Origin: an uncultured Finegoldia sp.
Lineage (GTDB): Bacteria; Bacillota; Clostridia; Tissierellales; Peptoniphilaceae
NCBI RefSeq assembly: GCF_900766215.1
Contig: NZ_CAAFUQ010000095.1
Span: forward strand, 35,453 to 99,452
Length of the DNA: 64,000 nt
Reading direction: 5' to 3'
Below are positions 48,019 to 56,536 of the stretch, piece after piece (positions within the stretch are counted from its first letter, which is position 1; the number at the start of each line of letters is the position of its first letter). Position numbers and translations under genes: made by a program. A model generated the notes under the pieces. That model was not told the origin of the DNA and did no database searches. It saw nothing but the letters and a program-made list of their open reading frames with translations.

Positions 48019-49245
48019 ATGAAAAAAGTTGAATTATTAGCACCAGCAGGTGATTTGGATAAATTAAAAACAGCCATTGATTATGGCGCAGATGCGGTGT
48101 ATATGGCAGGTCCAGATTATGGATTGAGAACTGCTTCTAAAAATTTCACATTGGACGATATGAAAGAAGCGGTTGAATACGCTCATAGTAGAGGCAAAAA
48201 AATATATATAACTATGAACATATTAGCCCACAATGAAGATTTGGAAGGAATTGAAGAATACATTCAAAATTTGATAGATTTAAAAGTGGATGCATTGATA
48301 GTTTCTGATCCGGGAATTTATTCTATTATTAGAAGTATAAATCAAGATATTGAAGTTCACATGTCTACACAAGCTTCAGTGACAAATTTTAGAACTGTAA
48401 AATATTGGATGGATCAAGGTATAAAAAGAATTGTACTGGCACGTGAATTATCTTTAAAAGAAATTCAAGATATCAAAAAAAATATTCCTGATTGTGAATT
48501 AGAATGTTTCGTTCACGGAGCGATGTGCATGTCTTATTCGGGAAGATGCCTATTAAGTAACTACATGACTGGTAGAGATGCAAACAGAGGCGACTGTGCA
48601 CAAGCTTGCAGATGGAAATATAGATTAGTTGAAGAAAAAAGACCTGGGGAATATTTTCCAATAGAAGAAGATGATAGGGGAACTTTTATCTTCAATTCAA
48701 AAGATTTGTGCATGATTGAACACTTGGATAAATTGATAGAATATGGTGTGGATAGTTTGAAGATTGAAGGTAGAGTTAAAAGCCAATATTATGTTGCTAC
48801 TGTAGTTAGAAGTTACAGAATTGCCATAGATAAATATTACAATAATGAATTTGACGAATCTATAGCTAAACGTCTTTTAGATGAAATCAAAAAGGTTTCT
48901 TATAGGGATTTTACTACGGGATTTTTTGAAAAGAAACCAGATGAAAATGATCAATTGTATGAATCATCATCATACATTAGAAAATATGATTTTGTTGGTT
49001 TATTATTGGATTACAATGAAGAAACTAAAATTGCAACTTTTGAGCAAAGGAACAGAGTCTTCAAAGGCGATGAAGTGGAAATATTTGGACCAGAGGATGG
49101 ATTTATAACTAGAAAAATCGACACTTTGTATGATGAAAATATGAAGGAAATTGAAGTAGCTAATAAAGCACAACAAATATTTAAAATTAAGATTGACGAA
49201 AAGCTTCAACCGAACTCAATGATGAGAAAAAAGAGCGATAATTAA
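48019..49245 (+). CDS. Peptidase U32 family tRNA hydroxylation protein (TrhP-like)
   Basis: 408 aa. VELLAPAGDLDKLKTAIDYG and ADAVYMAGPDYGLRTASKNF at the N-terminus define the family. HMSTQASVTN, then FVHGAMCMSYSGRCLLSNYM and NRGDCAQACRWKY supply conserved cysteines that likely hold an Fe-S cluster. Despite the peptidase name, TrhP/YrrN/YrrO proteins use prephenate to hydroxylate U34 of tRNAs. Only one such gene is present. With TrmR it gives a wobble-uridine modification pair. A start with GAGGAG is 6 bases upstream. Confidence 0.9.
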   Translation: MKKVELLAPAGDLDKLKTAIDYGADAVYMAGPDYGLRTASKNFTLDDMKEAVEYAHSRGKKIYITMNILAHNEDLEGIEEYIQNLIDLKVDALIVSDPGIYSIIRSINQDIEVHMSTQASVTNFRTVKYWMDQGIKRIVLARELSLKEIQDIKKNIPDCELECFVHGAMCMSYSGRCLLSNYMTGRDANRGDCAQACRWKYRLVEEKRPGEYFPIEEDDRGTFIFNSKDLCMIEHLDKLIEYGVDSLKIEGRVKSQYYVATVVRSYRIAIDKYYNNEFDESIAKRLLDEIKKVSYRDFTTGFFEKKPDENDQLYESSSYIRKYDFVGLLLDYNEETKIATFEQRNRVFKGDEVEIFGPEDGFITRKIDTLYDENMKEIEVANKAQQIFKIKIDEKLQPNSMMRKKSDN

Positions 49246-49247
49246 TT

Positions 49248-49276
49248 TTGGAATGTAAATTATACTGTGATATAAT
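49248..49276 (+). promoter_or_regulatory. Promoter placed so that its transcript would be leaderless
   Basis: -35 TTGGAA (49248-49253) and -10 TATAAT (49271-49276), exactly 17 bases apart. The ATG of the next gene is at 49283, only 6 bases beyond the -10, so transcription should begin at or within a base or two of the start codon. No ribosome site lies between. Confidence 0.7.
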
Positions 49277-49282
49277 CAGAAT

Positions 49283-50440
49283 ATGAAAACGAAGCGATTA
49301 AACAAAAAAGAAATTTTTATAATTTGTATTTCTGTTTTAGTATTGGTATTTATTGTTCACAATTTAGTGGGTTTTTTCTTTAAAAAAAATCTATATCTTG
49401 TGAATGATATTTCCAAAATTAAAAACGAAATCAATGTAAATGCCCTTGTGTTAAAAGACGAGTACATTTATTTGAACGATGTGGAAACAAAAGTAGCTGA
49501 GAAAGTAAAGTATCCAGTAGGTTCAAATGTAATAAACATTCCAAAAGAAGTTAATTTACAAATGAGTACAAAATATATTGATGATAAACTCAATGATTTG
49601 GAAATAAATCATAGTGACAAAACTACAAAAAATTTTGAAATTAAAGATACAGATATAAAAACTTTGTCTAATTCTATTAGAAACAGAAATTTTGATGACA
49701 AGTTTTTGGTAGAGTACGATAAAAAGAAAAATATCACAGAAGAAGAGTATTTTCATTTAAAAAAAGAGTTAGAAATACTAAAAGAGGTTTTAAACTCAAA
49801 GTCTACAACTGTTAAAACGACTGTTAGTGGAGTGATAAACAGCGATGTTGATAATTATGAGAACTTAGTAGGTTACAATTCTTCAAATATTATCGGAAAT
49901 GATTTTTATTTAAGAGATTTAGATGAAAATTATAGCATGAAGGGCTTATCTATTGTAGATAGTATGAATTTGTCACTTTTGTTTGATGTCGAAAGTTCTA
50001 AGTTCAACAGAAACTTGAAGGCTAATGATGAGATAGAAATTACATTTGGGAAAAACAATTATTCAGCTCACATCAAGGATATTAAACAAAATGATGGTAT
50101 CATAACTATAGTTTGTGATATGAATGATGGTATTAATGATTTGATAAACAAAAGATTTATTCCTATAACTGTAATCGACAAGAAAACAAAGGTATTCAAA
50201 ATACCGAAGAAATCAATTCTTACAAAAGATTCGATAGAAGGTGTTTACATCAAAAAAGAAACAGGAATAATTAAATTTGTAGCAGTTAAAGTTTTGAAAG
50301 CTGATGATAAATTTGCATATGTTTCAACGGGTACTGATGGAGAGATTGATGTTAATAACAGAAAAGTAAAAACGTTGGAGTTGTACGATTACATCGTCAA
50401 AAATCCAAGGTTTGTTAAAGAGGGGGAACTTTTAAAATAA
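49283..50440 (+). CDS. HlyD-like membrane protein of the sepF cluster
   Basis: 385 aa. Single N-terminal membrane helix (IFIICISVLVLVFIVHNLVG), then an extracytoplasmic region with an N-terminal biotinyl-lipoyl-like strand set (INVNALVLKDEYIYLNDVET), a helical hairpin with charged residues, and a beta-rich second half (SGVINSDVDNYENLVGYN, KIPKKSILTKDSIEGVYIKK). This is the layout of HlyD/membrane-fusion proteins found next to yggS-sepF in clostridia. No transporter partner is adjacent; the function is unknown. Its mRNA may be leaderless. Confidence 0.8.
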   Translation: MKTKRLNKKEIFIICISVLVLVFIVHNLVGFFFKKNLYLVNDISKIKNEINVNALVLKDEYIYLNDVETKVAEKVKYPVGSNVINIPKEVNLQMSTKYIDDKLNDLEINHSDKTTKNFEIKDTDIKTLSNSIRNRNFDDKFLVEYDKKKNITEEEYFHLKKELEILKEVLNSKSTTVKTTVSGVINSDVDNYENLVGYNSSNIIGNDFYLRDLDENYSMKGLSIVDSMNLSLLFDVESSKFNRNLKANDEIEITFGKNNYSAHIKDIKQNDGIITIVCDMNDGINDLINKRFIPITVIDKKTKVFKIPKKSILTKDSIEGVYIKKETGIIKFVAVKVLKADDKFAYVSTGTDGEIDVNNRKVKTLELYDYIVKNPRFVKEGELLK

Positions 50441-51120
50441 TGAGTATCAAAGATAATCTTAATGAAATTAATGATAACTTAAAAAAATTTGCATCACACG
50501 GAGAAAAGCCACAACTTATTGCAGTTACTAAAACTGTGGATATTGAAAGAATCAGAGAAGCTATCGATTGTGGAGTAACTGATATTGGTGAGAACAAACC
50601 ACAAGAAATGAGCTGGAAATACGATGAATTAAAAGATAGTGTTAATTATCATATGATAGGCCATTTACAATCTAATAAAGTAAAGGATGTAGTTGGTAAG
50701 GCATGTCTAATTCATTCATTGGATAGAATGAGTGTTTTGAAAGAAATCGAAAAAAGAGCTTCTGCAATTAATAAACCACAAGATTGTTTAATTCAATTAA
50801 ATGTTGCAGAAGAAGAACAAAAATCTGGCTTGTATTTAGATGATTTGGATTCTTTTATTGAAGAAATTGAAAAGTATGAATATGTAAAGGTTAAAGGATT
50901 AATGAGTATAGCTCCATTTGCAGAAGATCCAGAAGAAATAAGATGGGTTTTCAGGAAAATGAGAGAAATTTATGATAAAATAAAAAATACAGAATACAAA
51001 AATATAGAAATGAAATACTTATCTATGGGTATGAGTCACGATTACAAAGTTGCACTTGAAGAAGGAAGCAATATGGTAAGAGTGGGAAGCTTTATTTTTG
51101 GTAAAAGAAATTATAATTAG
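50440..51120 (+). CDS. YggS-type pyridoxal phosphate homeostasis protein
   Basis: 226-aa fold-type III PLP-binding protein without known catalysis, needed for PLP and amino-acid balance. The PLP lysine is in LIAVTKTVDIERIREAI, followed by IGENKPQEMSWKYDEL, YHMIGHLQSNKVKDVVG and the C-terminal YLSMGMSHDYKVALEEGSNM and VRVGSFIFG. Conserved beside sepF as in Bacillus (ylmE). Overlaps the upstream stop by one base. Confidence 0.95.
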   Translation: MSIKDNLNEINDNLKKFASHGEKPQLIAVTKTVDIERIREAIDCGVTDIGENKPQEMSWKYDELKDSVNYHMIGHLQSNKVKDVVGKACLIHSLDRMSVLKEIEKRASAINKPQDCLIQLNVAEEEQKSGLYLDDLDSFIEEIEKYEYVKVKGLMSIAPFAEDPEEIRWVFRKMREIYDKIKNTEYKNIEMKYLSMGMSHDYKVALEEGSNMVRVGSFIFGKRNYN

Positions 51121-51129
51121 GAGGACATT

Positions 51130-51615
51130 ATGTCATTTATGAATTCATTTAAAAAATTAGTAGGGGTAGAGGACGATTACGACGAATATTACGATGACCA
51201 ATACTATTATGATGAATCAGATCATGTTGAATCTGAATCAAATGATTACGAACAAAAACCAAATTACGAAACTAAAAACAATATAGTAAGCATGAACAAT
51301 TCTGCAACTAAACCTGTGGAATCAAAACCTTTAAATAGAGTTAAAATTAATATTAATGAACCAATTAGTTTTGATGATGCACCAAAAGTAATAGATGTTA
51401 TCTTAAAAAATGAAGTCGCTGTATTGAATATTGAAATGCTTGAAAAAGATGTAAAACAAAGAATATTTGATTTTGTAAGTGGAGCTATTTACTCTCTTGA
51501 TGGTAAAATGCAAAAAGTAACTAAGGATATTTTCGTTCTGGTTCCAAAAGGAGTAGAAATCGACGGTAAAATCAAAGATCAAATTACAAAAAATAATGGA
51601 TTTTTCAAATTATGA
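51130..51615 (+). CDS. sepF: Cell division protein SepF
   Basis: 161-aa membrane-binding FtsZ partner. The N-terminal amphipathic helix MSFMNSFKKLVGVEDDYDEY fits membrane attachment, then a long acidic Tyr/Asp/Asn-rich linker, and the C-terminal SepF core (RVKININEPISFDDAPKVID, DFVSGAIYSLDGKMQKVTKD, IFVLVPKGVEI). It can tether the conserved FtsZ tail [11 protein letters not shown]. ftsA is not in the division cluster, so SepF may be the principal anchor. Ribosome site TAGGAGGA. Confidence 0.95.
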   Translation: MSFMNSFKKLVGVEDDYDEYYDDQYYYDESDHVESESNDYEQKPNYETKNNIVSMNNSATKPVESKPLNRVKININEPISFDDAPKVIDVILKNEVAVLNIEMLEKDVKQRIFDFVSGAIYSLDGKMQKVTKDIFVLVPKGVEIDGKIKDQITKNNGFFKL

Positions 51616-51884
51616 TAAATGGATTTAGTATTGTAAATTTTTTCTTAACGATTTTCAAGTTGATTGAATGGTCAATCTTTATTAGAGTTATTATATCAAT
51701 ATTAAATGTACCAAGGAATAATTCTCTTGTAGATTCATTTTATTTAATCACTGATTATATAATGTATCCCGCTAAGAAATTACTTAATGTATTAGGATTT
51801 GACAGGGGAATTATAGATTGGTCTCCACTAGTCACATTATTATTTCTTCAAATAATTGAATCTTTAATAATAGGATTGATTTAA
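51612..51884 (+). CDS. YggT family membrane protein
   Basis: 90 aa with two hydrophobic segments flanking SIFIRVIISILNVPRNNSLV and LITDYIMYPAKKLLNVLGFD, the typical YggT/YlmG layout (DxxxYxxxxPxxxxxP-like region). It overlaps sepF by 4 bp. Members influence division or osmotic tolerance in bacteria and nucleoid distribution in plastids; the mechanism is unknown. Confidence 0.9.
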   Translation: MINGFSIVNFFLTIFKLIEWSIFIRVIISILNVPRNNSLVDSFYLITDYIMYPAKKLLNVLGFDRGIIDWSPLVTLLFLQIIESLIIGLI

Positions 51885-51885
51885 T

Positions 51886-52662
51886 ATGAGTTATGAATTA
51901 AATTACATTCAAGATATAGAAATTAAAAAGACTATCGATAGATTTATTGATAGTCTTATTTCAGTTAAAAGGACAAAAACTATTTATGTAACTGATTTTA
52001 TGAATCCTAAGGAAATAGAGTATGCTATTTCGATATTAAACACTGAAAATGATGTAGATTATAAGGTTACAAATTGCCCAATTAACTGCGAAAATAGTGT
52101 TATTATAATGTGGGATAGATATTGTTACTCAGAAGAGTATATCAATATTTTTGATTATATTGGAATTCTTGAAATTCAGACAGAACAAGAAATATCTCAT
52201 AGGGATATTTTAGGAGCAGTGTTAAATTTAGGTATTAATAGAGAAAAAATCGGAGATATTTTTATGCATAATGGAAAGTTTTATGTGTGTGCTACAAATA
52301 CGATGGTTAATTTTTTGAATTTAAATTTGACGAAGATAAAAAAATTTAACATTTCTACATCTATAATTGATGAAAATATTCAAAAAGATGATGAAAAGTA
52401 CGAATCATTTACTGGTATTATTAACTCAGAACGATTGGATTGTTTTGTTTCTGAAATGGCAAATATTTCAAGAAAAGATGCTCAAATTATGATCAAAAAC
52501 AAGAAAATTAAACTTGATTACGAGGTTATAACTAATACTAGCAAATCAGTAAAAGGAAATTCTCTTGTTTCTATCAGAGGATATGGGAGATTCAGATTCC
52601 AGGAATTTTTGGGAAGTACAAAAAAAGATAAAATGAGAATTAAATATATAAAATACATTTAG
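51886..52662 (+). CDS. S4-domain RNA-binding protein (YlmH-like)
   Basis: 258 aa. The N-terminal two-thirds is of the YlmH type (YVTDFMNPKEIEYAISIL, TEQEISHRDILGAVLNLGIN, REKIGDIFMHNGKFYVCATN). A C-terminal S4 domain (SERLDCFVSEMANISRKDAQ, IMIKNKKIKLDYEVITNTSK, then GNSLVSIRGYGRFRF) follows. Bacillus YlmH acts on stalled large ribosomal subunits in quality control. No divIVA gene follows, unlike in Bacillus. Confidence 0.92.
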   Translation: MSYELNYIQDIEIKKTIDRFIDSLISVKRTKTIYVTDFMNPKEIEYAISILNTENDVDYKVTNCPINCENSVIIMWDRYCYSEEYINIFDYIGILEIQTEQEISHRDILGAVLNLGINREKIGDIFMHNGKFYVCATNTMVNFLNLNLTKIKKFNISTSIIDENIQKDDEKYESFTGIINSERLDCFVSEMANISRKDAQIMIKNKKIKLDYEVITNTSKSVKGNSLVSIRGYGRFRFQEFLGSTKKDKMRIKYIKYI

Positions 52663-52670
52663 GAGTAAAT

Positions 52671-53117
52671 ATGGTTACTATTTTAATGATGATTTTGGTA
52701 ATTGGCTTGGATCATTTAACAAAATACATGGCGATTTCTCTGAAAAGTGGAGACATTGTTATATTTGACAAATTTTTGAAGCTAACATACCTTGAAAATA
52801 GAGGGGCAGCATTTGGAATTCTTGAAAACAAGAAAATGATATTGATGATAATAACATTGTTGATTATTGGATGTGTTATTGTGTATATATTCAAAAATTA
52901 TAAAAGTTTGATGAGTTTTGAAAAAGTAATATACGGGCTACTTCTCGGAGGAGCATTGGGAAATCTTATCGACAGGATTTTCAGAGGTTATGTTATAGAT
53001 TTTATTTCTGTAAGATTACCATTTAACTATGATTTCCCTGTGTTCAATGTGGCAGATATAGCTGTTGTTGTGTCATGTATATTGCTTGTGATATTTAGTT
53101 TAAAAGGAAAGAATTAA
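52671..53117 (+). CDS. lspA: Lipoprotein signal peptidase II
   Basis: 148-aa membrane aspartyl protease with four spans that cleaves prolipoproteins such as the PstS and nuclease lipoproteins seen here. Motifs: GLDHLTKYMAI, LENRGAAFGI, GGALGNLIDRIFRGYVIDFI with the first catalytic Asp, and FNVADIAVVVS with the second. AGGAG ribosome site. Its stop overlaps the ung start by one base. Confidence 0.96.
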   Translation: MVTILMMILVIGLDHLTKYMAISLKSGDIVIFDKFLKLTYLENRGAAFGILENKKMILMIITLLIIGCVIVYIFKNYKSLMSFEKVIYGLLLGGALGNLIDRIFRGYVIDFISVRLPFNYDFPVFNVADIAVVVSCILLVIFSLKGKN

Positions 53118-53794
53118 TGAGTGTAAATATAGGAAATAGTTGGGATGAATTATTGAAAGATGAGTGGGACAAAGATTACTACAAAAAGATTAGGGAAGTT
53201 TTAATTCACGACTATAAAAATTACAAAGTATATCCAGATATGAATTATATTTTTGAAGCGTTAAGATTAGTTCCATTTGAAGATTGTAAGGTTGTGATTT
53301 TAGGGCAAGATCCATATCACAATCCTAATCAAGCTCATGGACTTAGTTTCTCTGTAAAACCAAATGTTAAAACGCCACCTTCATTGATTAATATCTACAA
53401 GGAATTGCAAAATGAATTTGGTTATACAATTCCAAATAATGGATATTTAATGAAATGGGCCAAGCAAGGAGTTTTATTATTAAATACTTCCCTTACAGTA
53501 ATTGAGAACAAACCAAATTCTCATTCAAAAATTGGATGGCAAATTTTAACCGATAAAATTATCGAATTATTAGGAAATTCAAACAGACCTATAGTATTTA
53601 TATTGTGGGGAAACAATGCAAGAATGAAAAAAGATTTAATCAAAAGCAAGGATGCTCTTATTTTAGAATCTCCACATCCTTCTCCTTTCTCAGCGAATAG
53701 AGGGTTTTTTGGATGTAACCATTTCATAAAAACCAACGATTATTTGAAAGACAATGGACTTGAACCAATTGACTGGAAGATTGAAAATATATGA
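53117..53794 (+). CDS. ung: Uracil-DNA glycosylase (family 1)
   Basis: 225-aa base-excision enzyme removing uracil from DNA. The catalytic water-activating loop is VVILGQDPYHNPNQAHGLSF, the Ser-Pro loop is KTPPSLINIYKEL, and the DNA-intercalating loop is LESPHPSPFSANRGFFGC with the conserved HPSP. Usual length. It overlaps the next gene by 4 bp. Confidence 0.97.
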   Translation: MSVNIGNSWDELLKDEWDKDYYKKIREVLIHDYKNYKVYPDMNYIFEALRLVPFEDCKVVILGQDPYHNPNQAHGLSFSVKPNVKTPPSLINIYKELQNEFGYTIPNNGYLMKWAKQGVLLLNTSLTVIENKPNSHSKIGWQILTDKIIELLGNSNRPIVFILWGNNARMKKDLIKSKDALILESPHPSPFSANRGFFGCNHFIKTNDYLKDNGLEPIDWKIENI

Positions 53795-54714
53795 TATACG
53801 AATTTTTAATTGACGATTCTAATCAAAATACTAGATTAGATGTTTTCCTAGCTAATGAAATGGAATTATCTAGAAGCGAAATTCAGAAATTTATTGAAGA
53901 TAAAAAAGTTTTGGTTAATGATAAAGCTCAGAAGAAAAACTACAAGTTAAACTCAAACGATAAAATCAAATTTGATTATGAAAAAGAAGATAAGACCATA
54001 AGAGCACAAAAACACGATTTGGATGTGGTGTATGAGGATGAGTACTTAGCGGTTATTAATAAAGATAAAAATATTATAGTTCATCCAACAGAAACAATCT
54101 ACTCTGATACTTTGGTTAATTATTTGATGTATAATTTTGATAATTTGAGTGATGTTGATGGAGATTATAGAAGGGGAATTGTTCACAGATTAGACAAGGA
54201 TACCACTGGACTTATAATAATTGCAAAAGACAACGATACACATTTAAAACTTAAAGAAATTATAAAAAATCATGAAATTACAAAAACATATCTATGTATC
54301 GTACATGGGAAAATTGATGAAAGTGGTACAATTGAAAAACATATGGCCAGAAATCCAAAAGATAGAAAAAAAATGATGATTTCCGATGAAGGAAAATTGT
54401 CCATTTCTTACTACGAAAGATTGGATTATAATGAGGATTATTCGCTAGTCAAAGTTCAAATTAAAACGGGAAGAACCCACCAAATAAGAGTCCACATGAA
54501 TTATATTCATCATCCTATTTTAGGAGATAAACTATATGGATTGAAAAAAGAAAAAATCTTATTGAATAGTCAAGTTCTTCATGCATACAATCTTCAGTTC
54601 ATTCATCCACAAACTTATGAAAAAATAAATGTGATAGGGAAATTAAAACCAGATTTTATCACAGCTCTCAACAAAACAAAACTAGATTACACAAAAATAC
54701 CTTCTAAGTTATAA
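53791..54714 (+). CDS. RluD-like pseudouridine synthase
   Basis: 307 aa. N-terminal S4 domain (NTRLDVFLANEMELSRSEIQ, then KVLVNDKAQKKNYKLNSNDK) and catalytic domain with the HRLD motif in GIVHRLDKDTTGLIIIAKD, LKEIIKNHEITKTYLCIVHG, IKTGRTHQIRVHMNYIHHPI and GDKLYGL. The position after lspA is where Bacillus keeps ylyB, an RluD-type enzyme. Exact target not determined. Its stop codon lies within the terminator stem. Confidence 0.93.
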   Translation: MIYEFLIDDSNQNTRLDVFLANEMELSRSEIQKFIEDKKVLVNDKAQKKNYKLNSNDKIKFDYEKEDKTIRAQKHDLDVVYEDEYLAVINKDKNIIVHPTETIYSDTLVNYLMYNFDNLSDVDGDYRRGIVHRLDKDTTGLIIIAKDNDTHLKLKEIIKNHEITKTYLCIVHGKIDESGTIEKHMARNPKDRKKMMISDEGKLSISYYERLDYNEDYSLVKVQIKTGRTHQIRVHMNYIHHPILGDKLYGLKKEKILLNSQVLHAYNLQFIHPQTYEKINVIGKLKPDFITALNKTKLDYTKIPSKL

Positions 54715-54731
54715 CTTAGAAGGTTGTTTTT
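54700..54731. terminator. Bidirectional terminator between the RluD-like gene and degV
   Basis: CCTTCTAAGTTA (54700-54711) is perfectly complementary to TAACTTAGAAGG (54712-54723). T-rich tracts follow on both strands (TTGTTTTTT on plus, TATTTTT on minus). It serves both convergent genes. Confidence 0.9.
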
Positions 54732-55618
54732 TATACTTCTGATAGTTCGTCTCCCAAATCTTTGTTACTAAAATAAATACTTAGCAGATTTGGACCGATA
54801 TGGGCGCCTATAACACATCCTAACGGATATTTTACTATTTTTTTGAACTCGTAATCTTCTTTTATTTTTTCGATTAATAAATCTGCTTCATCTTCATTTT
54901 CACCATAGCAAACATAAAGAGTTTGATTCAAATTAACATCGTTGTTACATTTTTCAGCCATTAAGTTTTTGATTTTAGCAAAAGCTTGTTTTTCGCCACG
55001 TGCTTTTTCAACAACGTATAGGCTACCATCATTTTTATCCACACTCATTATTGGTCTTATATTTAATAATGAACCCATTACTTTTTGAGTCTTGGATAAT
55101 CTTCCTCCACGATACAAATACTCTAAATTAGTAACAGTAAATATGTGTTCTTGTGAAGCAAAAATCTCATCTAAATTTTCATCTAATTCTTCAAATGTAT
55201 AATTCAACTCAACAAGTTTAAGAGCCTTATTAATAACGGAAGTTTCTCCAGCACAAGCACAAAGAGAATCCTTAACCATTATCTTATAGTCTTTGTTTTC
55301 TTCTAATAATGCGTTCATTGCCATTGTAGCAGTTTGAAATGTACTTGTTAATCCACTGGACAATGTTATACATATTACATCATTTCCTTGTTCTAATTCT
55401 GTTTTAAAATTTTCATAATAAACTTTGTATGGAACTTGACTTGTTTTAAAAACTTCGCCATTTTTCATTCTAGAAAACATATCGTTAGAATTAATTGTTT
55501 TTCCTTCTATGTATTCTTTATCAGAGCTAATAACTGGCATATCAAGTATAATTAAATTTTCGTTTTCATTTGAGCCTGCAAGTTGACAAGCAGAGTCAGT
55601 TATAATTTTTATAGACAT
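54731..55618 (-). CDS. DegV family fatty-acid-binding protein
   Basis: 295-aa two-domain protein of the DegV/FakB type. N-terminal IKIITDSACQL, MPVISSDKEYIEGKTINSND, FKTSQVPYKVYYENF, and the ligand loop CITLSSGLTSTFQTATMA. C-terminal FTVTNLEYLYRGGRLSKTQK and PIMSVDKNDGSLYVVEKARG with GCVIGAHIGPNLLSIYF. FakB proteins present fatty acids to the FakA kinase; FakA is not in the window. A GGAGGT ribosome site precedes the ATG. It lies 33 bases downstream of tRNA-Thr on the same strand with no terminator between. Confidence 0.93.
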   Translation of the reverse strand: MSIKIITDSACQLAGSNENENLIILDMPVISSDKEYIEGKTINSNDMFSRMKNGEVFKTSQVPYKVYYENFKTELEQGNDVICITLSSGLTSTFQTATMAMNALLEENKDYKIMVKDSLCACAGETSVINKALKLVELNYTFEELDENLDEIFASQEHIFTVTNLEYLYRGGRLSKTQKVMGSLLNIRPIMSVDKNDGSLYVVEKARGEKQAFAKIKNLMAEKCNNDVNLNQTLYVCYGENEDEADLLIEKIKEDYEFKKIVKYPLGCVIGAHIGPNLLSIYFSNKDLGDELSEV

Positions 55619-55651
55619 TCTTACCTCCAGATAAGTTTTTGTTTTAATAAT

Positions 55652-55727
55652 TGGTGCTGTTGAGAGGGATCGAACCTCCGACCTATTGATTACGAATCAA
55701 TTGCTCTACCAACTGAGCCACAACAGC
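55652..55727 (-). tRNA. tRNA-Thr (anticodon CGT)
   Basis: 76 nt on the minus strand with encoded CCA (55654-55652). Acceptor GCTGTTG pairs with CAACAGC. The D-arm is GGCTCAGTTGGTAGAGC, the anticodon stem ATTGA/TCAAT encloses TTCGTAA, and the T-arm has AGGTTCGATCC. CGT reads the threonine codon ACG. Confidence 0.96.
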
Positions 55728-55737
55728 ATATATATTT

Positions 55738-55766
55738 ATTATAAGCTTAAGAATACAATAATTCAA
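55738..55766 (-). promoter_or_regulatory. Promoter of tRNA-Thr
   Basis: On the minus strand, -35 TTGAAT (55766-55761) and -10 TATAAT (55743-55738) with 17-bp spacing, about 10 bases before the tRNA. Confidence 0.75.
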
Positions 55767-55843
55767 GATTATTATAATAATGAAAATCAATGGGAAATTT
55801 CTAAAAACTGTGATAAAATACTATTCATATTCTAGGAGGCAGA

Positions 55844-56518
55844 ATGAAAAACAAAAAAATAATGAAAAAAAGAGTCGGAATCTTCATACTTATGATAGTT
55901 TTCTGTGCATGCCTAATCATAAATTATTCTGGAAATTATTTTTCTTTTTCCAAACAAATCACACATGAAAAAAGTGAATTAAAAGATAATGAAATGAAAA
56001 CATTAAACAAATTACAAGAAGATTTGAAAGAATTTAAAAAAGTGGGTGCTCTTAAAATAACTGAAGAGAACATATTTTATCCAACTCATAAATCTCAAAT
56101 ATCTGAACGAATGCTAGAAGTTGCATTAGAAGGAACTGATTTAAAGGGAAATGCACATTCATTTATAAAAGTAGAAAAGAAATACGGAGTTAACGCGTTA
56201 TATCTATTAGCTATAGCAAACCACGAATCTGATTTTGGACAAAGCAGAATAGCAAAGGACAAAAATAATTTATTCGGGTTTAATGCTGTCGATTCCAATC
56301 CATACAATGGAGCTAGCCAGTACGATTCATTAGATGAGGGAATACAAGATATCGGCAAGAAGATTAAGATATTGTATCTTAGTGATAACGGAAAGTATTT
56401 TAAAGGATATAATTCTTATGCTATGAACCAAAACTATGCAAGTGACAAAAATTGGGGAGAAAAAGTAAACAATCACATGATTCTAATAGCTGAGAAAATA
56501 TTATCTAGCTATAAATAA
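55844..56518 (+). CDS. Secreted/membrane-anchored glucosaminidase-type cell-wall hydrolase
   Basis: 224 aa. A basic N-terminus and a hydrophobic segment (VGIFILMIVFCACLIINYSG) act as a signal or anchor. After a charged linker, the mannosyl-glycoprotein endo-beta-N-acetylglucosaminidase-like domain is seen from about residue 105: YGVNALYLLAIANHESDFGQ with the candidate catalytic Glu, SRIAKDKNNLFGFNAVDSNP, ASQYDSLDEGIQDIGKKIKI, and YASDKNWGEKVNNHM. It probably cleaves glycan chains in peptidoglycan. AGGAGG ribosome site. The nuclease gene follows after 18 bp. Confidence 0.88.
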   Translation: MKNKKIMKKRVGIFILMIVFCACLIINYSGNYFSFSKQITHEKSELKDNEMKTLNKLQEDLKEFKKVGALKITEENIFYPTHKSQISERMLEVALEGTDLKGNAHSFIKVEKKYGVNALYLLAIANHESDFGQSRIAKDKNNLFGFNAVDSNPYNGASQYDSLDEGIQDIGKKIKILYLSDNGKYFKGYNSYAMNQNYASDKNWGEKVNNHMILIAEKILSSYK

Positions 56519-56536
56519 AAAAGATGATATTAAAAA

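Noticed and set aside
54700..54723. Perfect 24-bp palindrome as an operator
   Set aside because: It lies between two convergent gene ends and has T-tracts on both sides, so a bidirectional terminator explains it.
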